Shown: one piece after another, positions 16,465 to 24,409 of the stretch | Layout: the number at the start of each line of letters is the position of its first letter | How positions within the stretch are numbered: the first letter of the stretch is position 1 | Translations under genes and position numbers: made by a program | The notes under the pieces: model-generated | Told to the model about the DNA's origin: nothing | The model's input: the letters and a program-made list of their open reading frames with translations, nothing else | Databases searched by the model: none | Source of the DNA: an uncultured Clostridia bacterium | Lineage (GTDB): Bacteria; Bacillota; Clostridia; TANB77; CAG-508 | Length of the DNA: 64,000 bases | Reading direction: 5' to 3' | Assembly: GCA_934182605.1 (NCBI GenBank) | Contig: CAKPRQ010000005.1 | Location: 1 to 64,000, forward strand

Positions 16465-17451
16465 TTAAATAACACATAATGCTACTATACTCGCAATTAA
16501 TGTGATTATTGCAAATATTGAAACTACCTTATTTTCTTTCCAGCCTGATAATTCAAAATGATGATGTAATGGTGCCATTTTGAATATTCTTCTTCCTGTT
16601 TTTTTGAAATACCATACTTGCAATGTTACTGATACTGCTTCTAATACTGGTATTATTCCGACTATTAATATTATAAATGGCATTTTTAAATATATCGCCA
16701 TTATTCCTATTATTCCTCCTAGTAGCAATGAACCCGTGTCTCCCATCATTACTTTTGCTGGATTTAAGTTAAATATTAAAAATCCCAAACACGCTCCTAT
16801 TGCTATACTTCCAAATATTACTAATTCTTTCACATCTAATATAATTGATATTACAGTTAAACATGTTATTATAACTGTACATACAGTTGCTGCCAACCCA
16901 TCTACACCATCTGTAAGATTTACTGAATTAGTTATTGCCAATAATACAAATATTACAAATGGTACATATAGAGGTAATGGCAAATCTATATATGTTTTAA
17001 AGAATGGTACTAAAGTTTCCGTTCCTAATTTTAATACATATTGCAAATATATTACAAAAAAGACGGACATTATTAATAATCCTAACATTTTTGCTCTAGG
17101 ACTTAGCCCTTTTGTATTTTTTAATACTATTTTTTTAAAGTCATCTATTAAACCTATTAAACCAAAACCAAATGCTGTAATTATAAGAGGTATCATTGCT
17201 TTTGCAGCTTCAAGCCCCTCATCTCCCCTGCCTATATAATACATAACACCTGCTATAGAGGCAATAGTTATGGCTATCATCATAATGATTCCACCCATTG
17301 TTGGAGTTCCTTGTTTTTTTAAATGACTTTGTGGTCCATCGTCTCTTTCCATTTGCCCAACTTTTAATTTTTTTAAAATAGGTATTATTATTATTGATAA
17401 AATTATTGTTGCAACAAAAGAAACTAATAATATTTTTAACTGAAAATCCAC
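16465..17451 (-). CDS. mraY: phospho-N-acetylmuramoyl-pentapeptide transferase
   Basis: Membrane enzyme that moves phospho-MurNAc-pentapeptide to undecaprenyl phosphate, giving lipid I. It has about ten helices, with DDGPQSHLKKQGTPTMGG, the Asp-rich GLIDDFKK, TNSVNLTDGVDGLA, MMGDTGSLLLGG and the C-terminal MAPLHHHFELSGW. 328 residues is normal. The start is GTG with AGAGAGG upstream. It is 31 bases after murE. Confidence 0.97.
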   Translation of the reverse strand: MDFQLKILLVSFVATIILSIIIIPILKKLKVGQMERDDGPQSHLKKQGTPTMGGIIMMIAITIASIAGVMYYIGRGDEGLEAAKAMIPLIITAFGFGLIGLIDDFKKIVLKNTKGLSPRAKMLGLLIMSVFFVIYLQYVLKLGTETLVPFFKTYIDLPLPLYVPFVIFVLLAITNSVNLTDGVDGLAATVCTVIITCLTVISIILDVKELVIFGSIAIGACLGFLIFNLNPAKVMMGDTGSLLLGGIIGIMAIYLKMPFIILIVGIIPVLEAVSVTLQVWYFKKTGRRIFKMAPLHHHFELSGWKENKVVSIFAIITLIASIVALCVI

Positions 17452-17482
17452 TTATTTTACCTCTCTTAAACTTAAATTTTTA

Positions 17483-18952
17483 CTACATTTCTTTTAAAAT
17501 ATTTTTTACAATTTCTCTTTCATCAAATGGATGCTTTTCACCTTCTATTTCTTGATAAGGTTCATGTCCTTTACCAGCTAGTATAATCACATCTCTTTTT
17601 GTTGCTATTTTTATTGCTCTTTTTATTGCTTCAATTCTATCTATAATACATTCATATTTTCCATTTGTCTTTTTTATTCCTACTTCTATTTCTTTTACTA
17701 TACTTTTGGGGTCTTCATATCTAGGGTTATCTGATGTTATTATTGTATAATCCGCTATTTTTCCTGAGATTTCTCCCATTATTGGTCTTTTTGTATTATC
17801 CCTATTTCCTCCACAACCAAATACTGATATTACTTTACCTTTTGTATATGATTTTGTAGCCTTTAATATATTTTCTAAACTTTCTGGTGAATGTGCGTAA
17901 TCTATCATTATTGTTAGTCCTCTATCATTAGGTACTAATTCACTTCTTCCTGGTACTACTATTTCTAATAATCCTTCTTTGATATTGTCCACACTTGCTC
18001 CTAATTTTTGTGTAACCGCTATTGCTGCTAATGCATTGTATACACTAAATCTTCCTGATATTGCTACTTTCATTATTTCATTTTTATTATTTAGTCTTAT
18101 TTTAAAATCTACCCCTGAGTTTTGTACTGTAACATCTTTTGCAAGAAAATCTGCCGCGTTATCTATACCATAAGTTTTTACGTCTAAATCATTCATTATT
18201 TTTTTTACTTTTATTACATTAAAATCATCTGCATTTAAGATTACATTTTTACACATAGTAAATAATTTTAATTTTGAATTATAATAATCTTCCATATCAC
18301 TGTGCTCTTTTTCACTTATATGATCTTTTGAAAAATTGGTAAATACTACTAAATCAAAATTTGAGCCTGTTACTCTGTCTAATTTTAAACTTTGTGATGA
18401 TACTTCCATAACTACTGTGTCTACTTTTTCTTCTACCATTTTTGCAAATAATTTTTGTAAGTCTATACTTTCTGGAGTTGTTCTATCATTATCTTGTATT
18501 TTTTCTTCTCCTATGTATGTTGCTATACTTCCTATTAATCCTACTTTTTGTCCTGCTTTTTCTAGGATACTTTTTATCATAAATGTTGTTGTTGTTTTAC
18601 CTTTTGTTCCTGTTATTCCTATTAATTTAAATTTTCTTGATGGATTATTGTTTACATTACATGCTGATATTGCTAATGCTTTTCTTGTATTATCTGCTAC
18701 TAATAATGCAACATTTTCTGGTATATTCAAGTTTTTTATGTCACATTCTTTGTCTACTATTACTGCTACTGCTCCATTTTTTATTGCTGTATCTATATAA
18801 TCATGACCATCTGTTTCGAATCCCCTAATTGCAACAAATAAATCTCCTTGTTTTATTAATCTTGAATCTTTTTCTACTTTATTTATGTCTATTTCTAAGT
18901 TTCCTTTTCCTTTTAAGTTATCTATCCCATTCAAAACTTTTCTTAATTCCAT
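17483..18952 (-). CDS. murE: UDP-N-acetylmuramoyl-tripeptide synthetase, meso-DAP type
   Basis: Adds the third residue of the stem peptide. It shows GITGTKGKTTTTFMIKSIL (P-loop), TTPESIDLQKL, MEVSSQSLKLDRV, MIDYAHSPESLENIL and the substrate-specificity motif TSDNPRYEDP; Arg in DNPR is the mark of meso-diaminopimelate rather than Lys enzymes. The ATG at 18952 (MELRKVL) is preferred to the TTG at 18979 because AAAGG lies upstream and the family starts here; the spacing of 12 is long. First gene of murE-mraY-spoVE-murG. A repeat copy and a palindrome separate it from the next gene upstream. Confidence 0.95.
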   Translation of the reverse strand: MELRKVLNGIDNLKGKGNLEIDINKVEKDSRLIKQGDLFVAIRGFETDGHDYIDTAIKNGAVAVIVDKECDIKNLNIPENVALLVADNTRKALAISACNVNNNPSRKFKLIGITGTKGKTTTTFMIKSILEKAGQKVGLIGSIATYIGEEKIQDNDRTTPESIDLQKLFAKMVEEKVDTVVMEVSSQSLKLDRVTGSNFDLVVFTNFSKDHISEKEHSDMEDYYNSKLKLFTMCKNVILNADDFNVIKVKKIMNDLDVKTYGIDNAADFLAKDVTVQNSGVDFKIRLNNKNEIMKVAISGRFSVYNALAAIAVTQKLGASVDNIKEGLLEIVVPGRSELVPNDRGLTIMIDYAHSPESLENILKATKSYTKGKVISVFGCGGNRDNTKRPIMGEISGKIADYTIITSDNPRYEDPKSIVKEIEVGIKKTNGKYECIIDRIEAIKRAIKIATKRDVIILAGKGHEPYQEIEGEKHPFDEREIVKNILKEM

Positions 18953-19098
18953 AATATTTTCATTCCTTTCTTTGGGCAAATCACCTGATTATAAATTATT
19001 ATAATTAGTTTTTGTTTTTGCCTCCTTTTTCATCTATTGTATTATATACTGTTTTATAAAATTTGTATAGTGTTTTTTTGAAATTTTGTTATTTTTTA

Positions 19099-19246
19099 GT
19101 TACAATTCGGTAACTATTTTATAAAATCTTGATATATAGCTATTTTTTAGTCAAAACATAGCTAGGGCGACACAATCTGGGTCTTGACTTGCAAATAGCT
19201 ATATATCAAGATTTTGTATCAATTAAAACTTCTACTGAATTGTAAC
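19099..19246 (+). repeat. full copy of the dispersed palindromic repeat (copy C, 148 bp)
   Basis: It starts GTTACAATTCGG and ends CTGAATTGTAAC, giving near-perfect inverted tips. Subterminal AAAATCTTGATATATAGCTA faces TAGCTATATATCAAGATTTT exactly, and the centre holds a GACACAATC and a GGGTC block. It aligns end to end with the reverse complement of copy B (3176-3325). The remainder of 18953-19306 is A/T-rich with no gene. Confidence 0.85.
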
Positions 19247-19274
19247 ATTTTAAGTTACTACTAGTAATATTTTA

Positions 19275-19296
19275 AGCGGTGGCATATGCCACCGCT
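19275..19296. repeat. perfect 22-bp palindrome
   Basis: AGCGGTGGCATATGCCACCGCT is its own reverse complement. It lies just after the stop of the FtsH-like gene on the minus strand and is followed there only by TTAAAATATT, so it is a weak terminator or a protein-binding site. Its G/C content is far above the surroundings. Confidence 0.6.
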
Positions 19297-19306
19297 GTTG
19301 CAAGTT

Positions 19307-20701
19307 CTATTTATCGTTTGTCTGATACTTTTCAAGAATTTCTGTTACTTCTTCGCTATACACCACTTCATTGTCGAGAAGCGCTTTTGTAAGAGCGTCG
19401 AGTGCATCAGAATGCCAATTAATAAGAGCCTTTGCTTTTCTATACATCTCCTTCAAAAATTTTTGAATTAAAATATCTGCTCCTTCTTCCAAAATTTCCA
19501 ACTTGTAAAAATCAGATAGAAGGCAGATAGGGCCAACTTCTTCGGACATACCATATACCTTAAAGATTTGGATAGCAAGCGAAGTCGCTTGTTCCAAGTC
19601 ATTTTCTACACCACTTGTTGTTTTTCCATAATAATATTCTTCACTCGCCATTCCTCCTAAACAGGTGATAATCTGGTTTTCCAAATCTTTTCTAAAAAAA
19701 CTTTTTTTGGATTCATCAACTGTTTCTTGAGTAATACCTAAATACATAGAACGCGGTGTTATTTCAACTTTTGATACCTTATATGTATCAGGTGATGAGA
19801 AATATCCTGCGATTACGTGCCCAGCTTCATGTCTAGCCGTTGCCAAGCGTTCCTTTTCATCTAATTTTTCGCTGGCATATCCAAAAGTACTTTGAGCCAA
19901 TACTTCTGCAAAGTCATAATATGATACTTTTCTATTCCCCTCCTGCAAGCAATGCAACATTGCATCATATACAAGCGTTTTAATTTCACCAGTAGTCATT
20001 TGATATGTATCAAGTGCCAACCGATGAATATTAAGATTTTCATCAATATGAACTTCTTTCAGCATTTCCCCCAATATTTGCTCACGTACTTTTAATTCCG
20101 GAGCCTCCAATTGAATCACCTTATTAAATGCTGGTTTTTCTATCAGCAACTTAGGTATTTCAACTCCCGGCACTGATGTTGAAAGACTTGCAAATGCCAC
20201 AAGTTGTGGCATTTCTCTGAAATAGCTCAGCAATTTTTCCAAAAATGGTTGTATTACTTCTGGGGCAATTGCATTCATATATTCTATATCTTTCAACAGC
20301 AATATACAGTTTCCTCGTTTCTCAATGTTTGTATTTATCACATAAAAAAGATGCTCAACTCCTTTAAGAAGGTTTTCTGTATTATAGTAAAACGATGGTT
20401 CTACAGAAAAAACTGGAATTTTCGCAGCTTTTGCTATAGAAAACACCAGCGTGGATTTTCCCACACCAGTTCTTCCTACCAACAAGTATTTGCAATATGG
20501 AAAAATGTTCTGCTTGTTGTATTCTTCGGAATTTTGCAAGAAGTTAAGCAAAAGACTTAATTCTCGCTTACATTCCTGATGCCCTATAACGTGTTCAAAA
20601 TCTATTTCAATTTCCTCCGGTAGAGTAATTTTAAAATTGTTGTTTTGTATATCTGGCCTCTTATTTCTGCTAGAAACTTTTCTCAAGTTCCGACATCCCA
20701 T
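19307..20701 (-). CDS. soluble FtsH-like AAA+/M41 metallopeptidase with altered ATPase motifs
   Basis: 464 residues. The AAA+ module has Walker A GRTGVGKST (about 76-84), but the Walker B region reads CILLLKDIEYM (about 132-142) where FtsH has an Asp-Glu-x-Asp pattern, and the FtsH arginine-finger motif RPGRFD is replaced by EKPAFNK. The M41 peptidase part is complete: ARHEAGHVIAGY (zinc ligands His291 and His295, base Glu292) and third ligand Asp368 in SGVENDLEQAT. There is no N-terminal membrane pair, unlike true FtsH, so it should be cytoplasmic. AAGGAG 7 bases before ATG 20701 fixes the start; the longer frame from 20749 lacks a site. Codons are visibly richer in G/C than the flanking mur genes. 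Its role is unknown; an assembly-dependent or ATP-independent protease is possible. Confidence 0.8.
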   Translation of the reverse strand: MGCRNLRKVSSRNKRPDIQNNNFKITLPEEIEIDFEHVIGHQECKRELSLLLNFLQNSEEYNKQNIFPYCKYLLVGRTGVGKSTLVFSIAKAAKIPVFSVEPSFYYNTENLLKGVEHLFYVINTNIEKRGNCILLLKDIEYMNAIAPEVIQPFLEKLLSYFREMPQLVAFASLSTSVPGVEIPKLLIEKPAFNKVIQLEAPELKVREQILGEMLKEVHIDENLNIHRLALDTYQMTTGEIKTLVYDAMLHCLQEGNRKVSYYDFAEVLAQSTFGYASEKLDEKERLATARHEAGHVIAGYFSSPDTYKVSKVEITPRSMYLGITQETVDESKKSFFRKDLENQIITCLGGMASEEYYYGKTTSGVENDLEQATSLAIQIFKVYGMSEEVGPICLLSDFYKLEILEEGADILIQKFLKEMYRKAKALINWHSDALDALTKALLDNEVVYSEEVTEILEKYQTNDK

Positions 20702-20758
20702 AACAATCTCCTTGCTATAAGTTTTTAGAGCATTATTATTATATAACATTATTAAAAA

Positions 20759-21649
20759 TTAGTCAACATAATTTTTATTGCCTAATAAATTATAAAATGC
20801 CCCTAATATTCCCGCATCATTTTTATGTTTTGCAAATCTTATTTCTGTATGTTTTTCTATAGGTGCTACTAAATACTTCTTTAAGGATTTTTCTATTTTA
20901 CTTTTTAAATATGCTTCTTGTTCCATTATTCCTCCACCAAGGACAACGACTTCAGGATTAACAACACAACATATATTTGCAATACCTTTACCTAGAATAT
21001 CTACCATTTTATCTATATCATTGCTACATATTTCATCACCGTTTTTAGCTTCTTCAAAAACTCTCTTTCCACTCCAGTTTTCTATGTTTTCTTGTTTTTT
21101 ATTAGCAACTTCTTCAAGTAATGCTCTTGTTGAAGCAATGTCTTGGAAATTTTCACCATCTATATTCATATAAGCTACCTCACCAGCACTATTTGAAAAG
21201 CCACGTAACATTTCACCATTAATAATAATGCTACCTCCTATACCAGTTCCCACTGTTATCATGACTGCTATTTTACTACCTTTTGACACACCAGATATAT
21301 ATTCTGCAAGTCCTGCACAATTAACATCATTTTCAACTTCGCATGGTAAATTTAATTTTTCTTCTATTTCTTTCTTAAAATTTATTCCTATATAGTTTGG
21401 AATAGTTGATGAATAAAATATTTCACCCGTTTTTACATCAACCATACCAGCAGTTGAAATAGCTACTCCACTTATTTCTTCTTTATTTTTAAATTCTTTT
21501 ACAATATTAATTACTTTTTCTAAAATTGTCCTTCCACCTTTATATGCTTCTGTTGCTATTTTATATTTTTCTATTATATTAGCGTTTTCGTCTATTAAAG
21601 CATATTTTATATCTGTTCCTCCTATATCAAAACTTACATATTTTCTCAT
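20759..21649 (-). CDS. ROK-family sugar kinase
   Basis: 296 residues with the ROK/actin-like ATP motif FDIGGTDIKYALID at the start, the sugar-binding and catalytic VENDVNCAGLAE, the phosphate loop TVGTGIGGSIIINGE and the C-terminal PEVVVLGGGIM. The zinc motif CxCGxxGCxE of glucokinases and NagC is missing; the equivalent place reads GEVAYMNIDGENFQDIAS, so this is the zinc-free subgroup, as in some beta-glucoside kinases. The DNA-binding N-terminus of repressors is also absent, so it is an enzyme. Substrate is probably a hexose. It ends 58 bases before the FtsH-like start and is likely co-transcribed with it. Confidence 0.88.
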   Translation of the reverse strand: MRKYVSFDIGGTDIKYALIDENANIIEKYKIATEAYKGGRTILEKVINIVKEFKNKEEISGVAISTAGMVDVKTGEIFYSSTIPNYIGINFKKEIEEKLNLPCEVENDVNCAGLAEYISGVSKGSKIAVMITVGTGIGGSIIINGEMLRGFSNSAGEVAYMNIDGENFQDIASTRALLEEVANKKQENIENWSGKRVFEEAKNGDEICSNDIDKMVDILGKGIANICCVVNPEVVVLGGGIMEQEAYLKSKIEKSLKKYLVAPIEKHTEIRFAKHKNDAGILGAFYNLLGNKNYVD

Positions 21650-21686
21650 AAATTTAAATCCTTTCTCAATTAATTATTTTTAGAGC

Positions 21687-21718
21687 AAACGGCCTTATCA
21701 AATAAGATACGGCCGTTT
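21687..21718. terminator. probable terminator hairpin
   Basis: AAACGGCC (21687-21694) pairs with GGCCGTTT (21711-21718), and TATC/GATA continue the stem. It follows the 103-residue gene on the minus strand. T-runs on both sides are broken, so termination is plausible but not strong. Confidence 0.55.
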
Positions 21719-21730
21719 TGATAGTTTTAG

Positions 21731-22042
21731 TTAACAATTAAAAGTTTCCTCACCAATAGAATCAAAATAATCTTCTCCAATATAAATATAAAATTTATAT
21801 CCTATATGGAAGTAATCATCATACCTCACTTTGAAATTATACCTAGGTTCACTAGCAATTTGCTGTAAGGCCAAAAGCAAATAATTAGGTTTCCCTATCA
21901 CCACTTTTGTAAATTGAATTCTTGCAGGATTTTCTTGAAAGAAACAATAGGCCTCTTCCAAAATTTTTCTTGCCTCGGGCAGTTGTTCGTTAATCTTGGA
22001 CGCTTCATGATTTTTAGGAAAATTTTTAGATTCTTCGTTCAT
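21731..22042 (-). CDS. hypothetical 103-residue protein
   Basis: A small soluble protein with a charged N-terminus, a helical part (LPEARKILEEAYCFFQENPARI) and a beta-rich, aromatic C-terminal half (YNFKVRYDDYFHIGYKFYIYIGEDYFD). AGAGGGAT precedes the ATG. There is no signal peptide or membrane segment. I recognise no family. Its base composition resembles the FtsH-like gene more than the core genes, and it lies in the same cluster of unusual genes between murE and spoVD. Confidence 0.6.
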   Translation of the reverse strand: MNEESKNFPKNHEASKINEQLPEARKILEEAYCFFQENPARIQFTKVVIGKPNYLLLALQQIASEPRYNFKVRYDDYFHIGYKFYIYIGEDYFDSIGEETFNC

Positions 22043-22140
22043 AAAACTATCCCTCTGTTAAATTGTTTAAAATGAATATATATATTATAACTCTATTTTA
22101 CATAAAGCGCAATATTTTTTTATCTTTTATAATCATTCCA

Positions 22141-22304
22141 GATTATACACCATTAGGAGGGGAGAAGATTGGTCTTATCGACCCTGCAGACACTCCTTAC
22201 AAAATTATGTGGTTGGCACTGATTGCTTACTGTACTATTAAAAGCAATAGATAACCGACTCTAATGGCAATTATTAAGAGGTCCTAAGTTAGGCTCTCTC
22301 TTTT
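22141..22304 (+). other. possible small plus-strand transcript with a terminator
   Basis: This stretch is clearly richer in G/C than its surroundings. AGGAGGGG at about 22155-22162 is a perfect ribosome site, six bases before a TTG that opens a 17-codon frame (VLSTLQTLL ... CGWH). Another frame with the same site reads IGLIDPADTPYKIMWLALIAY and stops at 22254. Neither is convincing alone. An imperfect hairpin AAGAGGTCCTAA/GTTAGGCTCTCT at about 22276-22299 runs into TTTT. The rest of 22043-22346 holds nothing else I can name. Confidence 0.3.
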
Positions 22305-22346
22305 ATGTTTCAAATTTGAATAAAAATACTAGAGCCCTCCTCCACC

Positions 22347-24314
22347 TTAATTCCGTGGTTTTGGAGATTGTTCTTTTATTATAGTACTTTTATAATCTAA
22401 TGCTCTAAATTCCTCATCACTCATTCCTTCTATTTTTAAATCTAAATTTAAATCTTTTATATTTTCTTTTGCTTCTTTTATTGATAAGCCTCTTATTTCC
22501 GGTACTGTTACTATTTCCTTTACATCTTCTTCATCAACTTCACCTGTTTTTGATACTTCTAAATATGGTAATACTTCTGATAATATTTTTCCTACTAATG
22601 GTGAACCTATACCTCCTCCTTGATGTCCTCCTTCTCCTGTTGGATTATATAATGTTGCTAATATTACTACTTCTGGGTCCTCTATCGGTGCTACACCCAT
22701 AAATGAAGCTATGAATTTATTTGTATTTACGCCATCTTCAGATGTTCCTGTTTTTCCCCCTACTCTGTAGCCTAAGACTGTTGCACCTTTTCCAGTTCCT
22801 TCTGCTACTACAGATTCCATCATACTTAAAACACTATTTGCTGTTTCTTCTGATATTACTCTTCCTGTTTCTTCTACTGGTATTTCTTGTATTTCTCCGG
22901 TCTCTGAATCACGTATTTCTTTTACTATTCTAGGTTTTACTTCTATTCCTTTATTTGCTATTACACTTACCATTCTTACCATTTGTATTGGGGTAACTTC
23001 AAACCTTTGACCAAATGCTATTGTTGCTAGTTCTACTGGTCCAACTTTTTCTTTTTTTAAGAATATACTCGCTGCTTCTCCATACAAATCTATTCCTGTT
23101 CTTTCTAACATTCCAAATTTTTCTAAATATTCATAATATTTTTCTACTCCTAATGTTTGACCTAATCCTATAAATACTGGGTTACATGAGTTCATTAATG
23201 CTTCCCTTAAACTTTGTGAGCCATGTGGTCTGTAATATCTCCAACATCTTATACGAACTCCTGCTACTTCTATTGAACCACTACAATTATATTGATTTGC
23301 TTTATCTGGTTCTGCTATACCTTCTTCTATTGCGGCTGAAGCTGTAAGTAATTTAAATACAGAACCAGGTTCGTATGTATCTGCAATTGCTTTATTTCTC
23401 CATACTTTTTGTAATTCTGCTGTTTGTTCACTATTTGATAAGCTATCCCATACTGCTTTTAATTCATCAGTATATGCTTCATAAGGTTCATTTAAATTAT
23501 AATTTGGATATCCTGCCATTGCTAATATATCCCCTGTTTTAGGATTCATTATTATTACGTTTCCACCATCTGTACAGTTATTATCTATACATGCATTTCT
23601 TAAATATTTTTCTGCAATAGACTGTATTGTCATATCGATTGTTAACACTATATCTTTACCATCTACAGCTTCTACATAACTTTCTGATTCATTATTAGAT
23701 TTTCCACCTGTTGCATCTATTACTTTTTCTATTTTCCCATATTCTCCTTTTAATGTTGAATCATACCTTGCTTCTATACCATCTAACCCTTGATTATCGC
23801 TACCACAAAAACCTATTACTTGTGAGGCTAAATTTCCAAAAGGATAATATCTTTTTGTATCTTCATCTATATTTATACCATGATCTATATTATTTTCTAT
23901 TAACCATGCTCTTAACTCATCTGTTTTTTCCTTATCAACTTTTTTTATAATTGTTTCTATGGAGGTTCTTTTCTTTACCTTTTTTAAAACAGTCTCATAA
24001 TCTAATTCAAATATTTCTGATAATGCTTTGGCAACTTTTTCTTTATCTTCTCCTTTGATTGTTGTTGGATTTACTGAAACTGTCTCTACACTAGAACTTA
24101 TTGCCAAGACCGTTTCCCCTGTCGCATCATATATTGTCCCTCTTTTAGGATTTATTTTTCTATCTAAAGTCTGTTGATTATATGCCATTGCTTGTAATTC
24201 TTCACCATTTACAAATTGTATCCAACCTATTCTAAATATTAATAGAAGTATTATTATCAAGAAAAATATTAAAAAGTTTCTTATTACTTTTCTTGTTTTT
24301 AAACCTGCTTTCAT
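22347..24314 (-). CDS. spoVD: SpoVD-like class B penicillin-binding protein with one PASTA domain
   Basis: 655 residues. A short cytoplasmic tail and one membrane helix (about 11-31) precede a PBP dimer domain (about 55-200) and a transpeptidase domain with SVFK (catalytic Ser318), SCN (376-378) and KTG (522-524). A single PASTA domain lies near the C-terminus (VTVPEIRGLSIKEAKENI, from about 603). This is the layout of SpoVD, which cross-links spore cortex together with SpoVE; FtsI-type division PBP is the alternative. GGGGG precedes the ATG. It is separated from rpoC by a terminator and so has its own promoter. Confidence 0.88.
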   Translation of the reverse strand: MKAGLKTRKVIRNFLIFFLIIILLLIFRIGWIQFVNGEELQAMAYNQQTLDRKINPKRGTIYDATGETVLAISSSVETVSVNPTTIKGEDKEKVAKALSEIFELDYETVLKKVKKRTSIETIIKKVDKEKTDELRAWLIENNIDHGINIDEDTKRYYPFGNLASQVIGFCGSDNQGLDGIEARYDSTLKGEYGKIEKVIDATGGKSNNESESYVEAVDGKDIVLTIDMTIQSIAEKYLRNACIDNNCTDGGNVIIMNPKTGDILAMAGYPNYNLNEPYEAYTDELKAVWDSLSNSEQTAELQKVWRNKAIADTYEPGSVFKLLTASAAIEEGIAEPDKANQYNCSGSIEVAGVRIRCWRYYRPHGSQSLREALMNSCNPVFIGLGQTLGVEKYYEYLEKFGMLERTGIDLYGEAASIFLKKEKVGPVELATIAFGQRFEVTPIQMVRMVSVIANKGIEVKPRIVKEIRDSETGEIQEIPVEETGRVISEETANSVLSMMESVVAEGTGKGATVLGYRVGGKTGTSEDGVNTNKFIASFMGVAPIEDPEVVILATLYNPTGEGGHQGGGIGSPLVGKILSEVLPYLEVSKTGEVDEEDVKEIVTVPEIRGLSIKEAKENIKDLNLDLKIEGMSDEEFRALDYKSTIIKEQSPKPRN

Positions 24315-24371
24315 TACATTCTACCCCCATTAATATATATGTTAGAATTAAGAAAAAAATATATAATTATG

Positions 24372-24407
24372 AAAAAAAATCCTGCATTTTTAATGCAAGA
24401 TTTTTTG
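24372..24407 (-). terminator. terminator of the rpoBC operon
   Basis: On the minus strand ATCTTGCATT pairs with AATGCAGGAT (one G-U) and is followed by a run of eight T. It lies three bases after the rpoC stop codon. Confidence 0.92.
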
Positions 24408-24409
24408 TT

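Noticed and set aside
16580..17239. 219-codon plus-strand frame opposite mraY
   Set aside because: Antisense shadow of a certain gene; Asn/Ile/Pro-rich translation and no ribosome site.
22063..22254. 63-codon plus-strand frame with an early ATG
   Set aside because: The ATG has no ribosome site and the first half is random-looking; only the second half has signals, reported as a low-confidence element.
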